A DNA stretch of 45,195 nt from Phycisphaerales bacterium (GTDB lineage Bacteria; Planctomycetota; Phycisphaerae; Phycisphaerales; SM1A02), in NCBI GenBank assembly GCA_029247205.1, contig JAQWLT010000019.1:1-45195 (forward strand), read 5' to 3'. Of the stretch, positions 1 to 7,576 are shown piece by piece. The number at the start of each line of letters is the position of its first letter. The stretch's first letter is position 1. The notes under the pieces are model-generated. The model had not been told where the DNA came from and did no database searches. It saw nothing but the letters and a program-made list of their open reading frames with translations. The translations under genes and the position numbers were made by a program.

Positions 1-738
1 AGCAAGTGGGCGAACATCAAGCATCGCAAGGCTCGGCAGGATGCCGTCAAGGGACGGGCCTGGAGCAAGGCGAGCCGCGCCATCATGGCGGCGGCCAAGC
101 AGGGCGATGCAGATCCCGACACCAATCTCAAGTTGCGATACGCCATTGAAGACGCCAAGAGTGTCAATATGCCCAAGGACACCATCAAGAAGGCCATCGA
201 AAAGGCCAGTGGTGAGGGCAGTGATGGTGCGACATACCAAGATCTGCGTTATGAAGGCTACGGTGCCGGAGGCGTTGCCATCATTGTTGACTGTTTGACC
301 GAGAACGTGCAGCGAACGGCGCCAATTGTGCGGCACGCCTTTGAAAAGCACGGCGGCAACTTAGCCAAGACAGGTGCAGTCTCATTTGGATTTCATAGTA
401 GAGGTGTCATCCTTATTGAGGAAGGTAAGAGCAGTGAAGAGCAGCTCATGGATGTGGCGCTTGAAGCTGGCGCCGAAGACATTATTGAACAGGGCGGTGG
501 CTTTGAGGTGATGACCGATGTGTCGTCGTTCATAGCGGTCAAGGACGCCATTGACGCCGCTGGTATTGAAACGATCAGCGCCGAGTTGACGATGATTCCA
601 GACACCATGGTGGACTGTGACGAAGTACTTGCTGCCAAGATTCTCAAACTCATCGATGTGATCGAGGATTGCGACGACGTACAGAAGGTTTATTCCAACG
701 CCGATATTTCAGACGAGGTTATGGCGTCTCTGGAGTAG
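1..738 (+). CDS. yebC: YebC/PmpR-family regulator (TACO1 family), 5' partial
   Basis: YebC-family proteins bind DNA as regulators, and some members help ribosomes through difficult stretches. The frame is open from base 1 and begins S-K-W-A-N-I-K-H-R-K, the family's N-terminal signature, which normally follows 'MAGH'. Only about four residues and the start codon therefore lie outside the window. An internal ATG at 85 is not the true start. The body has the usual conserved pieces, such as the basic segment followed by 'MPKDTI', 'YEGYG' near the middle and 'ALEAGAEDI'. Its length of about 245 residues fits the family. It converges on the DUF1080 gene, with 14 bases between the stops. Family assignment is confident; its local role is unknown. 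Confidence 0.95.
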   Translation, partial: SKWANIKHRKARQDAVKGRAWSKASRAIMAAAKQGDADPDTNLKLRYAIEDAKSVNMPKDTIKKAIEKASGEGSDGATYQDLRYEGYGAGGVAIIVDCLTENVQRTAPIVRHAFEKHGGNLAKTGAVSFGFHSRGVILIEEGKSSEEQLMDVALEAGAEDIIEQGGGFEVMTDVSSFIAVKDAIDAAGIETISAELTMIPDTMVDCDEVLAAKILKLIDVIEDCDDVQKVYSNADISDEVMASLE

Positions 739-752
739 ACATCTCGGCTCGG

Positions 753-1382
753 CTACTCCTCGGTGAGACGAATCCGTCGCCATCGCACCTGGCCGGGATC
801 CGCAGAGCCATGGACCTGCAGGGCGATGAACCCTTCGGCATCCTGCTTGTCCATCAGGTCGGCGCACGGCACCCCGTTGACCCACGTACGAAGTCGATCT
901 TCATCGACTTCGATTCGAAGCAAGTTCCATTCGAAGATGCTCGTTACCGCCGCCATTGCATCCGGATCATCCTTGAGCGGCGCGAGCCACCCGCGCCCGG
1001 ACTCATCGTAGATGCCGCCGGTCCATCTGCGGTCTGAGTGATCGAGTTCACACTGATAGCCGCTCACGCGTCCGTCTTCATCGCGTTGCCGTGATCGGAA
1101 CTGTACGCCGGAGTTGATGGGCTCATCCCACTTGAACTCGAGTTCGAGGACAAAGTCATCGTACAAGTCGTTTGTCCGCAGAAAGGTATTTGGTCCAGGT
1201 CCGCGCGTGCCAACGATCTCACCATGTTCAACTGTGTACGTTGCGCCGCCGCCAACCTTGGTCCAGCCATCGAGGTTGTGGCCATTAAAGAGAGGCTTCG
1301 AGGTAGAGGCGGATCCGCAGCCCGCAAGCGCGATGAGGGTTGTGCAGGCGAGTAACTTTAGAAGCATGGCGAGAGCATACAT
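753..1382 (-). CDS. DUF1080 (3-keto-disaccharide hydrolase-like) lipoprotein
   Basis: This 209-residue protein starts with a lipoprotein signal: a hydrophobic stretch followed by the lipobox L-A-G-C, with the lipidated Cys at residue 22. The rest matches the DUF1080 concanavalin-like fold. It opens with 'LFNGHNLDGW', contains 'ELEFKW' and 'NSGVQFRSR', and has a 'GYQCELD' segment. DUF1080 proteins are very abundant in Planctomycetes. Some members are reported to act on 3-keto-glycosides, but the substrate here cannot be inferred. The start could be the first ATG (1382) or the ATG five codons later (1367). Neither has a clear ribosome site, and both keep a functional signal. It is probably anchored in a membrane facing the periplasm. 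Confidence 0.88.
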   Translation of the reverse strand: MYALAMLLKLLACTTLIALAGCGSASTSKPLFNGHNLDGWTKVGGGATYTVEHGEIVGTRGPGPNTFLRTNDLYDDFVLELEFKWDEPINSGVQFRSRQRDEDGRVSGYQCELDHSDRRWTGGIYDESGRGWLAPLKDDPDAMAAVTSIFEWNLLRIEVDEDRLRTWVNGVPCADLMDKQDAEGFIALQVHGSADPGQVRWRRIRLTEE

Positions 1383-1402
1383 GCCAAAGCGCCAAACTCA
1401 AG

Positions 1403-1603
1403 ATGTCTGACTACCCTGATGCAATGTTTGCCCAACCAATTGCCATCGTTACTGCTCCATCAAGAGAAATGTGGGCCGCTTGCGCGCGACGCATGGTGAT
1501 TGATGGCGATCGTGACGCGCTGATGTTCTGCAACAACGAGGCCAGAGAAGGCACAGGAGGGGCCATCTGTATGGACGGTGACTTGACTCGGGCAGTTCGG
1601 TGA
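1403..1603 (+). CDS. Possible small protein upstream of and coupled to the glycosyltransferase
   Basis: This is a 66-codon open frame from the ATG at 1403 to the TGA at 1601-1603. I do not recognise it. Its stop overlaps the GTG start of the glycosyltransferase (GTGA, start at 1600), an arrangement typical of translational coupling. Codon choice looks like that of neighbouring genes, with few rare codons. It has three Cys residues and no membrane segment or signal peptide. The ribosome site is weak. It could be a real small gene, a leader for the glycosyltransferase, or chance. Confidence 0.35.
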   Translation: MSDYPDAMFAQPIAIVTAPSREMWAACARRMVIDGDRDALMFCNNEAREGTGGAICMDGDLTRAVR

Positions 1604-2775
1604 CGGCACTGTGGGTCATCGCCTTTGTCGGGGCGGCGTGGTGGTTGTGGCAGTCGGTCTGCGTGGTGCGGACACTGCGCGCGGTTCGCCCATTGCCAGC
1701 CGGGACGATCGATGTTGCAGACAGTGGAGCTCCCTTGGTGTCGGTCATTTGTCCGGCAAGAGACGAGGCGGATGCCATCGAGGCAGCGACGTTGGAGCGA
1801 CTCTTGGATCCCGCACCATGGATCGAGTTCATCTTTGTGAACGACCGGTCGACCGACGGCACTGGTGAGATTCTGGACCGTGTGGCCGCGCGTGATACCC
1901 GAGCCCGGGTTTTGCACATTGATGAGTTGCCAGACGGCTGGCTCGGCAAGGTCCATGCTCAACGGGTTGGTCTAGAGCACGCAGCCATCGACAGTGATGG
2001 GTGGTACTTGTTCAGCGACGGCGATACGCACGTTCATCCAGGGTGCATCGCTGCAGCACTTGCCTGGGCCGAGCAGGAGCAGGCAGATCATGTGGCGCTC
2101 ACGCCGCGCATCGTGAAAGGAAGTTGGTTGTTGAGGCTGTGCATCGTTCCGCTGATGCGAACACTTATATGCACGCTTCGCCTTTGGCTTGCCAATGATG
2201 ACTCACAGCCTCGGGCAATGGGCGTTGGCGCGTTTAATCTCGTTCGGCGTCAGGCGCTGGAACAGGCTGGAGGCCTTGAGCAGCTTCGCCTAGAGATCGC
2301 AGACGACGTTGGCATCGCGAGAATTGTCAAGGATGTCGGTGGTCGAAGCCGAGTCGCGATTGGTGCGGCATGGCTGGAAATTGAGTGGTATCGAACGGCA
2401 TCGCAATTCCTGCGGGGGAGTGAAAAGGGTGTCGCGAAAGCGAGAACACGGAAGGGCATTGTGTTGTCAGCTATGGCTGCGTTCCTTGTCATTGCGATCG
2501 ATGTGTCGCCGTTTGTACTGTTGTGGTGGTTCCCTTCACCTCCTGCACTTCTTGCAGCAGCGACTGCGTGCTTTGCGACCATGCTCGGTGTCTGTGTCGC
2601 GGCATCATTTGGACTTCCGCGGGGGTGGGCACTTCTTACGCCCTTCGGTGCTTTGGCTGCGCTGCTCCTCGCGCTTCGCGCGATGGTGCTTGCCGTTGCT
2701 CGAGGCGGTGTTCGGTGGCGAGGGGATGGCCATGCTTTAGAGGCGACAGCAGCTGGGGAACGCGTGCGGCTGTAG
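1600..2775 (+). CDS. Family 2 glycosyltransferase, membrane-anchored
   Basis: This 391-residue protein probably transfers a sugar to a lipid or envelope acceptor at the membrane. One N-terminal membrane helix (about 3-21) precedes a GT-A domain: 'VSVICPARDE' around 47-56, 'FVNDRSTDGT' around 79-88, and 'GWLGKVHA' at 113-120. The DxD metal-binding motif lies at D140-G-D142, and a second acidic pair sits at D235-D236. Three further membrane helices follow between about 288 and 365. The 'GW-x-GK' motif and the architecture resemble glycosyltransferases of the HpnB/CrtQ type linked to hopanoid or carotenoid loci. The hpnH gene lies about 12 kb away, so a hopanoid link is only a suggestion. The start is GTG, overlapping the upstream ORF's stop. 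Confidence 0.85.
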   Translation: MTALWVIAFVGAAWWLWQSVCVVRTLRAVRPLPAGTIDVADSGAPLVSVICPARDEADAIEAATLERLLDPAPWIEFIFVNDRSTDGTGEILDRVAARDTRARVLHIDELPDGWLGKVHAQRVGLEHAAIDSDGWYLFSDGDTHVHPGCIAAALAWAEQEQADHVALTPRIVKGSWLLRLCIVPLMRTLICTLRLWLANDDSQPRAMGVGAFNLVRRQALEQAGGLEQLRLEIADDVGIARIVKDVGGRSRVAIGAAWLEIEWYRTASQFLRGSEKGVAKARTRKGIVLSAMAAFLVIAIDVSPFVLLWWFPSPPALLAAATACFATMLGVCVAASFGLPRGWALLTPFGALAALLLALRAMVLAVARGGVRWRGDGHALEATAAGERVRL

Positions 2776-2799
2776 TCCTCTGCCCGAAGGCAGACCAAT

Positions 2800-2872
2800 G
2801 GGCGATACAGGACTCGAACCTGTGACTTCTTCGGTGTAAACGAAGCGCTCTAGCCAACTGAGCTAATCGCCC
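2800..2872 (-). tRNA. tRNA-Val (anticodon TAC)
   Basis: Read on the minus strand this is a complete 73-nt cloverleaf. The acceptor stem is GGGCGAT/ATCGCCC, the D arm is GCTC...GAGC, and the anticodon stem CTTCG/CGAAG closes a seven-base loop TTTACAC. That loop places anticodon TAC at 34-36. The T arm contains the TTCGAGT loop. No CCA is encoded. It sits 24 bases past the stop of the glycosyltransferase on the other strand. Confidence 0.97.
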
Positions 2873-3106
2873 TCTGTACGCGGCATGCTAGCGGACAACT
2901 CAAGGAGAGTTGCTTGTGGCCGAGCATGAAAGAGTGACGAATCGTGAAGACCATCGCTTTCTTGCCGATCTTGGCCGCAGTGCCGCAAACGGAGCGGCCA
3001 GGCATATTGTGGGCTGAGCCGTTCTGGCTGGGCTTGGGCGGACCTCGTGTTTGGGCAGGGACCATCAGTGCCGGGCGTGGTGTCTTGCAGGGTCTCACCC
3101 GCTTCC

Positions 3107-4396
3107 TTACTGGGACAGACGGTCTGCTTCAGGTTCTTGCCGCTCTGCCATCGATGCCGCGACCAATAGTGATACCAACGCCACCGTGTATGGCTCCAAT
3201 AAGACCGCGTGGGTCAGACCAATTGCCAGCATCGCCAACCAGGCAGGGGCCAAGCCCACCAATTGCTGCATATGCTCGCCAACCCGCCAACTCCTCATGA
3301 CGCCAGTGATGCTCAATGCAAGTAGCAACAACACACCAAGTCCACCTTGCTCGATTGCTGTCGCAATGAGTGAGGAGTGTGGGTTATGGGTAATAAATCC
3401 CGGCACAGCCGCGCCCCATTCCGAGGGCAACTGAGCTTCCTTTTTAGCGAGAGACAATTCAATCGAACCGGCGCCATGGCCAAGAAGAGGACGGTCGAGC
3501 AATAGTTCCCATCCTGCGTTCCACCACAGCACTCTTCGTCCAACACTTGAGTCAAACCGAGCGCCGGCCGATGCATCTTCGTTTTCCCCAGCGAGCCTCA
3601 TAATATCGCGTTGCGCCTGGCCAAAGTGCGCGTCCATCTTGAGGCTCACAAATGCAACTGCCGCGACGACCAGAAGGCCTGCAGTCAATGCGGATGGGAG
3701 TATCCATTGGCGTTTCCCATGATGACGCGTGATGGCCCACCTCGCTGCCAAAATGACAACCGCCGCGCCGCCAACAATCCAACTCGTTCGGTTCATCGTC
3801 AGTAGCAATCCAACTACAGCTGCAATTGCAAGCATAAGAGCAGCAATGCGAACACCGCGCCTCGATTGACACGCAGCCACGCCGATCATCAGAAGCATCG
3901 ATGTCATGGCCCAGACCGCCACATAGGGCGAGTACCAATGCAGCCCCCGAAACGGTTTTCGCACTTCGGTGAACCATGTTGTGTCAATAAGCCCACTCCA
4001 CGCAGTTGCTTGAGCAAGGCTATGAAGTCCAACGCCAATTGCCATTGGCCACAACCATCGCGCGGGATTGTGCGTGACAGGCATCATGGCGGGGATGACA
4101 ACAAGGCCCCACATCGCATCCCAATGCGCGGCGCCGGGTGTTGCTGACCATGTCAACGAGAGCATCCACAGCAACCACCAGAAGATCCATAGCCACAGGA
4201 CGCTACTGCGAAGCAACGCACGGTGGCCACTCACCAGCACCGGCAGTGCCGCAATGCTGGCAATAGAGAGCAGGATCAGCCCCACCTGGGCCGAGACAAG
4301 GCCGCTCGGGAGTAATGCCATGCCTGCCGCCAAGGTGGCTGCATGTATCCACTGAGCTGCTTGGCAGTAGTTGGTGAGTGGGGGTGGCACAGGCAT
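3107..4396 (-). CDS. O-antigen ligase/polymerase-like membrane protein (Wzy_C domain)
   Basis: This is a 429-residue polytopic inner-membrane protein with about ten or more hydrophobic helices. Near the C-terminal third it carries the Wzy_C (O-antigen ligase-like) signature: 'GHGAGSIEL' and, after a periplasmic loop, 'THNPHSSLIATAIEQGGLG'. Proteins of this family join or polymerise surface polysaccharides on lipid carriers; lipid A-core ligase WaaL is one example. No other polysaccharide genes are adjacent, so its substrate is open. The frame extends upstream to 4477, but I chose the ATG at 4396 because GAAGG lies seven bases before it. It is divergent from the beta-helix gene across 104 bases. 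Confidence 0.85.
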   Translation of the reverse strand: MPVPPPLTNYCQAAQWIHAATLAAGMALLPSGLVSAQVGLILLSIASIAALPVLVSGHRALLRSSVLWLWIFWWLLWMLSLTWSATPGAAHWDAMWGLVVIPAMMPVTHNPARWLWPMAIGVGLHSLAQATAWSGLIDTTWFTEVRKPFRGLHWYSPYVAVWAMTSMLLMIGVAACQSRRGVRIAALMLAIAAVVGLLLTMNRTSWIVGGAAVVILAARWAITRHHGKRQWILPSALTAGLLVVAAVAFVSLKMDAHFGQAQRDIMRLAGENEDASAGARFDSSVGRRVLWWNAGWELLLDRPLLGHGAGSIELSLAKKEAQLPSEWGAAVPGFITHNPHSSLIATAIEQGGLGVLLLLALSITGVMRSWRVGEHMQQLVGLAPAWLAMLAIGLTHAVLLEPYTVALVSLLVAASMAERQEPEADRLSQ

Positions 4397-4500
4397 CACG
4401 GTACCTTCAGATCTCTGCGAATGAGTTCTTGAATCGAATCGACTTGAGGGTACTGTGTAGCGATGGCTTTCCTCCATGGAGCCATAATGGAGAGAGGCTT

Positions 4501-5775
4501 ATGAAGAATGGAATCTTGTGTGGTGCGATCACGGCTGGTGTGCTCGGTAGCGTCGCTGCTGCTGACATTATTACTGTTGGGCCCGGCTCCAAATTTGACT
4601 ATCCAACAATCACGCAGGCCATCAAGGCATCGTCGCATTTTGACGAGATTCTTGTCGCGTCTGGCACCTACTTTGAGCGAGTAAACCCACGCGGTAAGCG
4701 CATCACAATTCGTAGTACGAGCGGGGCCGATCAGACAATCATCGACGGCGGCGGTATTCGTCGCTGCGTGGAGTGCACGAAAGGCGAAACGAAAGACACC
4801 GTCATTGATGGATTCACGCTTCAGAATGGCAGAAGTTCGCTGCATTCTCCTGGCGGCGGTATGTATGTTCATGGGGCGTCGCCGACCGTGCAGAATTGTC
4901 TCTTTTTTGGGAATGAGACGGGCAGCAAGGGTGACTATTACTCCGAGAATGGAGCAGGCGTCGCGGTCAGCATTGGCTTCCCACACTTTGCGAATTGCTT
5001 GTTTTTAGGTAACACCACGGTCGGCATGGGCGGAGGCATGTACTGCGAGAATTCCAGCGAAGTCACACTGACGAGTTGTCACTTTGAAGCGAATGAAGCG
5101 AAGAAGGGTGGAGGCATCTATTTGTCTGATGGATCAACTGCATTGATGAGTAAGTGTGAGCTTCGGAGTAATGTGGCCGATTGGTACGGAGGAGCGCTCT
5201 ACTTGCTTGATGAGTGTGAGGCGACGCTCGTTGATTGCCAAATCATCTTGAACACCTCCAATATCGGTGGTGGTGGCATTTATGGACAATGTGGCAGCAT
5301 CGCTGTTACTGGAGGGTCGTTCGAACTCAACACGTCGGCTTCTGGTGGTGGCATGAATCTAAATTGCGGCATCGCGGTCTTGAGTGATGTGCAATTCGCG
5401 GACAACACGGCCTCCAGCGGCGGCGATCTCCGTATCGCCTTCGGGGGCGTGCCACTTTCAGCAGCCCTGGCGGATGTGAGCATCATGAATTCGTTCTTCT
5501 GCGGCTCGGCAGAACCGATTGAGGGCCCTTGGACTGATCTTGGTGGGAATACCTTCTTTGGTTCCTGCAGCGACGGAGCCTGCTGCTCCAACGGCATCTG
5601 CGCAATCACTGACGCCGATACTTGCCTACTCCTTGGCGGTGACTTCGCTGGCCTTGGAGTGTTCTGCGTAGACGCGAATTGTCCTGGCGATTGCCCTGTG
5701 GACATCACTGACGATGGGTTCGTTGGCACCAATGACCTTCTGTCAGTCATCAGCGAGTGGGGACCATGCCCCTAG
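4501..5775 (+). CDS. Secreted right-handed beta-helix protein with Cys-rich repeat and dockerin-like C-terminal tag
   Basis: This exported 424-residue protein starts at the ATG at 4501, after a GAGAGAGG ribosome site. An in-frame upstream extension to 4378 is rejected. Residues 1-21 form a signal peptide ending A-A-A-D. The central part (about 40-370) is a right-handed parallel beta-helix with repeated 'GGG-[IM]-Y' and 'F-x-x-N' units, like polymorphic outer-membrane (Pmp) and pectate-lyase-like repeats. Next comes a Cys-rich 'GACCSNGIC...C...C' unit common in Phycisphaerae exported proteins. The end is one dockerin-like Ca-binding loop, 'DITDDGFVGTNDLL', finishing 'WGPCP'. Ligand and enzymatic activity are unknown; adhesin or polysaccharide-binding roles are possible. 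A strong inverted repeat follows at 5807-5843. Confidence 0.85.
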   Translation: MKNGILCGAITAGVLGSVAAADIITVGPGSKFDYPTITQAIKASSHFDEILVASGTYFERVNPRGKRITIRSTSGADQTIIDGGGIRRCVECTKGETKDTVIDGFTLQNGRSSLHSPGGGMYVHGASPTVQNCLFFGNETGSKGDYYSENGAGVAVSIGFPHFANCLFLGNTTVGMGGGMYCENSSEVTLTSCHFEANEAKKGGGIYLSDGSTALMSKCELRSNVADWYGGALYLLDECEATLVDCQIILNTSNIGGGGIYGQCGSIAVTGGSFELNTSASGGGMNLNCGIAVLSDVQFADNTASSGGDLRIAFGGVPLSAALADVSIMNSFFCGSAEPIEGPWTDLGGNTFFGSCSDGACCSNGICAITDADTCLLLGGDFAGLGVFCVDANCPGDCPVDITDDGFVGTNDLLSVISEWGPCP

Positions 5776-5806
5776 CTCTTTCCTTCTACGATTGAATACA
5801 CAACAA

Positions 5807-5843
5807 GACGCTCTAGGCCGCTTCCCTCGCGGTCTAGGGCGTC
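5807..5843. terminator. Bidirectional terminator between the beta-helix gene and the recombinase
   Basis: A 15-bp stem (5807-5821 with 5829-5843, two G-T wobbles) encloses a seven-base loop. It lies 31 bases after the stop of the beta-helix gene and 52 bases after the stop of the convergent recombinase. No strong T-run follows on the plus strand. On the minus strand the downstream bases are T/G-rich. A shared terminator is the natural reading. Confidence 0.7.
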
Positions 5844-5895
5844 GTGTGATGCGTTGAACGCCGGACGAACTGCCGGGCGATGAACGGGGGGGTAC

Positions 5896-6975
5896 TTAGC
5901 CAGCCTCGGCCCGTGGATGCGATGCGTCATAGGCGTCACGCATGCGTTCAGTCGTGAGGTGGGTATAAATCTGTGTTGTTGAGAGTGAGCGATGCCCGAG
6001 CAACTCCTGCACGGCTCGAAGATCAGCACCATTGTCAAGCAGGTGTGTGGCAAATGAGTGCCGCAGCGTGTGTGGGCTAATGGTTGAGTCAAGCCCCGCT
6101 TGCTCAAGGTACTTGCTAACCTTGCGGCGAATTGAGCGTGTAGAGATTCTGCCACCATGCCGGTTGATGAAGAGTGGTTCTTCGCTCACCAGATCGTGGC
6201 CATGTCGACCCCGCATCGCGATCCATTCAGAGATTGCCCGAAGGGCGTGCGTGCCAAGTGGGACCACTCGTTCGCGCCGGCCCTTGCCACGCACAATCAG
6301 GGCTTGTCCAGCTTCGTCAATATGCTGCATGTCGATCCCGACCAATTCGCTCACACGAATGCCGGTGGAGTACAGTGTCTCGAGCATTGCGCGGTCGCGG
6401 CACCCGAGAAGCGTGGCAGCTTCTGGTGCAGCGAGTAGTCGTTCGACATCTTGCACAGTGATTGCCTTGGGGAGGCGACGGTTCTGGCGAGGCGTTCGGA
6501 TGACAGTCATCGGGTTGCGGGGAATACACCCGATTCGATCCAGCCACTTGTGGAACGATCGCAGCGTCGCGATCTTTCGTGCCATTGTTGCTGTGCTGTA
6601 GTTGCTGTCGGCGAGGTGGGTAAGAAAGCTGCGAATCGGCTCAACTTCACAGGCGAGAATCATGTCGGCGAACGTCTTTGGGCCCACCACGCCCACAACA
6701 TCATCCTTGCCATTTTGGATGCGATCCCACGCTATTTGCTCATGGTCAGCATTGAAGTCCAAACCAAGTTCATCATTGATGTGGGCAATGAATTGCCTCA
6801 GGTCGACCGCGTAGCACCGCGAGGTGTACTCGCTGAAATGCCGCTCATTGATCAGGTAGTCAAGAAAGGACTTCACGATGGGATATTGCAGTTCAGGGCG
6901 TGCAGATTTGGTCGGCATCTGAGGTGGCTTTCGGGGTCTGAGGGGTATTCCCGGTGGATCCACGTCCGGGAACAT
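5896..6975 (-). CDS. Tyrosine recombinase, XerC/XerD family
   Basis: This is a site-specific recombinase of the type that resolves chromosome dimers at dif with FtsK. All six catalytic residues are visible (numbering from 6975): R207 in 'STGIRVSEL', K231 in 'RGKGRRERVVPL', H302 and R305 in 'PHTLRHSFATHLL', H328 in 'LLGHRSL' and Y337 in 'IYTH'. The N-terminal SAM-like core-binding domain (about 30-150) carries an insertion of roughly 40 residues (about 68-112) that ordinary 300-residue XerC/D proteins lack. The start may instead be the ATG at 6918, which gives 340 residues. A 73-aa gene lies 26 bases upstream on the same strand. XerC and XerD cannot be told apart here, so no symbol is given. 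Confidence 0.92.
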   Translation of the reverse strand: MFPDVDPPGIPLRPRKPPQMPTKSARPELQYPIVKSFLDYLINERHFSEYTSRCYAVDLRQFIAHINDELGLDFNADHEQIAWDRIQNGKDDVVGVVGPKTFADMILACEVEPIRSFLTHLADSNYSTATMARKIATLRSFHKWLDRIGCIPRNPMTVIRTPRQNRRLPKAITVQDVERLLAAPEAATLLGCRDRAMLETLYSTGIRVSELVGIDMQHIDEAGQALIVRGKGRRERVVPLGTHALRAISEWIAMRGRHGHDLVSEEPLFINRHGGRISTRSIRRKVSKYLEQAGLDSTISPHTLRHSFATHLLDNGADLRAVQELLGHRSLSTTQIYTHLTTERMRDAYDASHPRAEAG

Positions 6976-7001
6976 GCACTGACAATCAGGATCCGGTGGG
7001 G

Positions 7002-7223
7002 TTATTTCAGTGGAGGGCAGATTTTTTTGGGGCTGGCAAGGTGCTGCTCGACGAGGGCCTGATCAAAGGCATCCAAGGGACATCTGGGGTCTGCGACAAG
7101 GGCGACAAGCGTGTCGACAAGCACATCTTCATTGCCGCTGTCCCACTGCAGACGCCAAGAATGGCCATTTCGCAGGAAGGAAATCTGGTGAACTCGGGTA
7201 CTGGTTGGAATTGGTGCGTCCAA
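7002..7223 (-). CDS. Small conserved-looking protein upstream of the recombinase
   Basis: This 73-codon gene begins with TTG at 7223. A GGAG lies eight bases before the start (after GCAACA), which supports it. It ends 26 bases before the longest recombinase start, so the two are probably co-transcribed. I do not recognise a family. The sequence has a central 'NGHSWRLQWDSG' hairpin-like stretch followed by an acidic helix-rich part ('DVLVDTLVALVADP', 'LDAFDQALVEQHL'). It has no signal peptide or membrane helix. The composition and operon position look like a genuine protein, not a chance frame. Confidence 0.6.
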   Translation of the reverse strand: MDAPIPTSTRVHQISFLRNGHSWRLQWDSGNEDVLVDTLVALVADPRCPLDAFDQALVEQHLASPKKICPPLK

Positions 7224-7449
7224 GGCCTTCGCTCCTGTTGCGGAATCTGGTTCGCTTTCGGCTCGGGGGCAGGCTGATGGCCTGTTCAGGGCTCGCCGCC
7301 ACTGTCAGATCGGTCGTGGTGCACTGACTAGCACAAAGATTCTCGGTCACAAGAAGACGCGCACTTTTCGCGCGACATATCAAAGAACCGTCCTCAATCA
7401 ATCAACAGGGCCGATTGAGGCCCGGGTCGTGGTAGACTTCGGGACTTCT
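7224..7449. other. Intergenic region before tRNA-Lys
   Basis: No convincing gene is seen here. It should hold the promoter of the minus-strand 73-aa gene/recombinase pair and that of tRNA-Lys. An 8-bp inverted repeat (7392-7399 with 7413-7420, 13-base loop) lies 30 bases before the tRNA. I could not place a good -35/-10 pair. Confidence 0.4.
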
Positions 7450-7522
7450 GATCGCGTAGCTCAGTCGGTAGAGCAACCGCCTTTTAAGCGGTAGGTCCTG
7501 GGTTCGAGCCCCAGCGCGATCA
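7450..7522 (+). tRNA. tRNA-Lys (anticodon TTT)
   Basis: A complete 73-nt cloverleaf: acceptor GATCGCG/CGCGATC, D arm GCTC...GAGC, anticodon stem ACCGC/GCGGT around loop CTTTTAA (anticodon TTT), and T arm CTGGG/CCCAG with TTCGAGC loop. The discriminator base is A and no CCA is encoded. It lies 54 bases upstream of the helicase gene on the same strand. Confidence 0.97.
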
Positions 7523-7576
7523 TCCCTCTGGCATCTGTCCCGTGGGCGTTGAGAAGTTGGGAAGAAAGGGATCACG

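Noticed and set aside
2944-3300. 118-codon plus-strand frame between tRNA-Val and the O-antigen-ligase-like gene
   Set aside because: It overlaps the ligase gene antisense and has a low-complexity Gly/Pro-rich translation.
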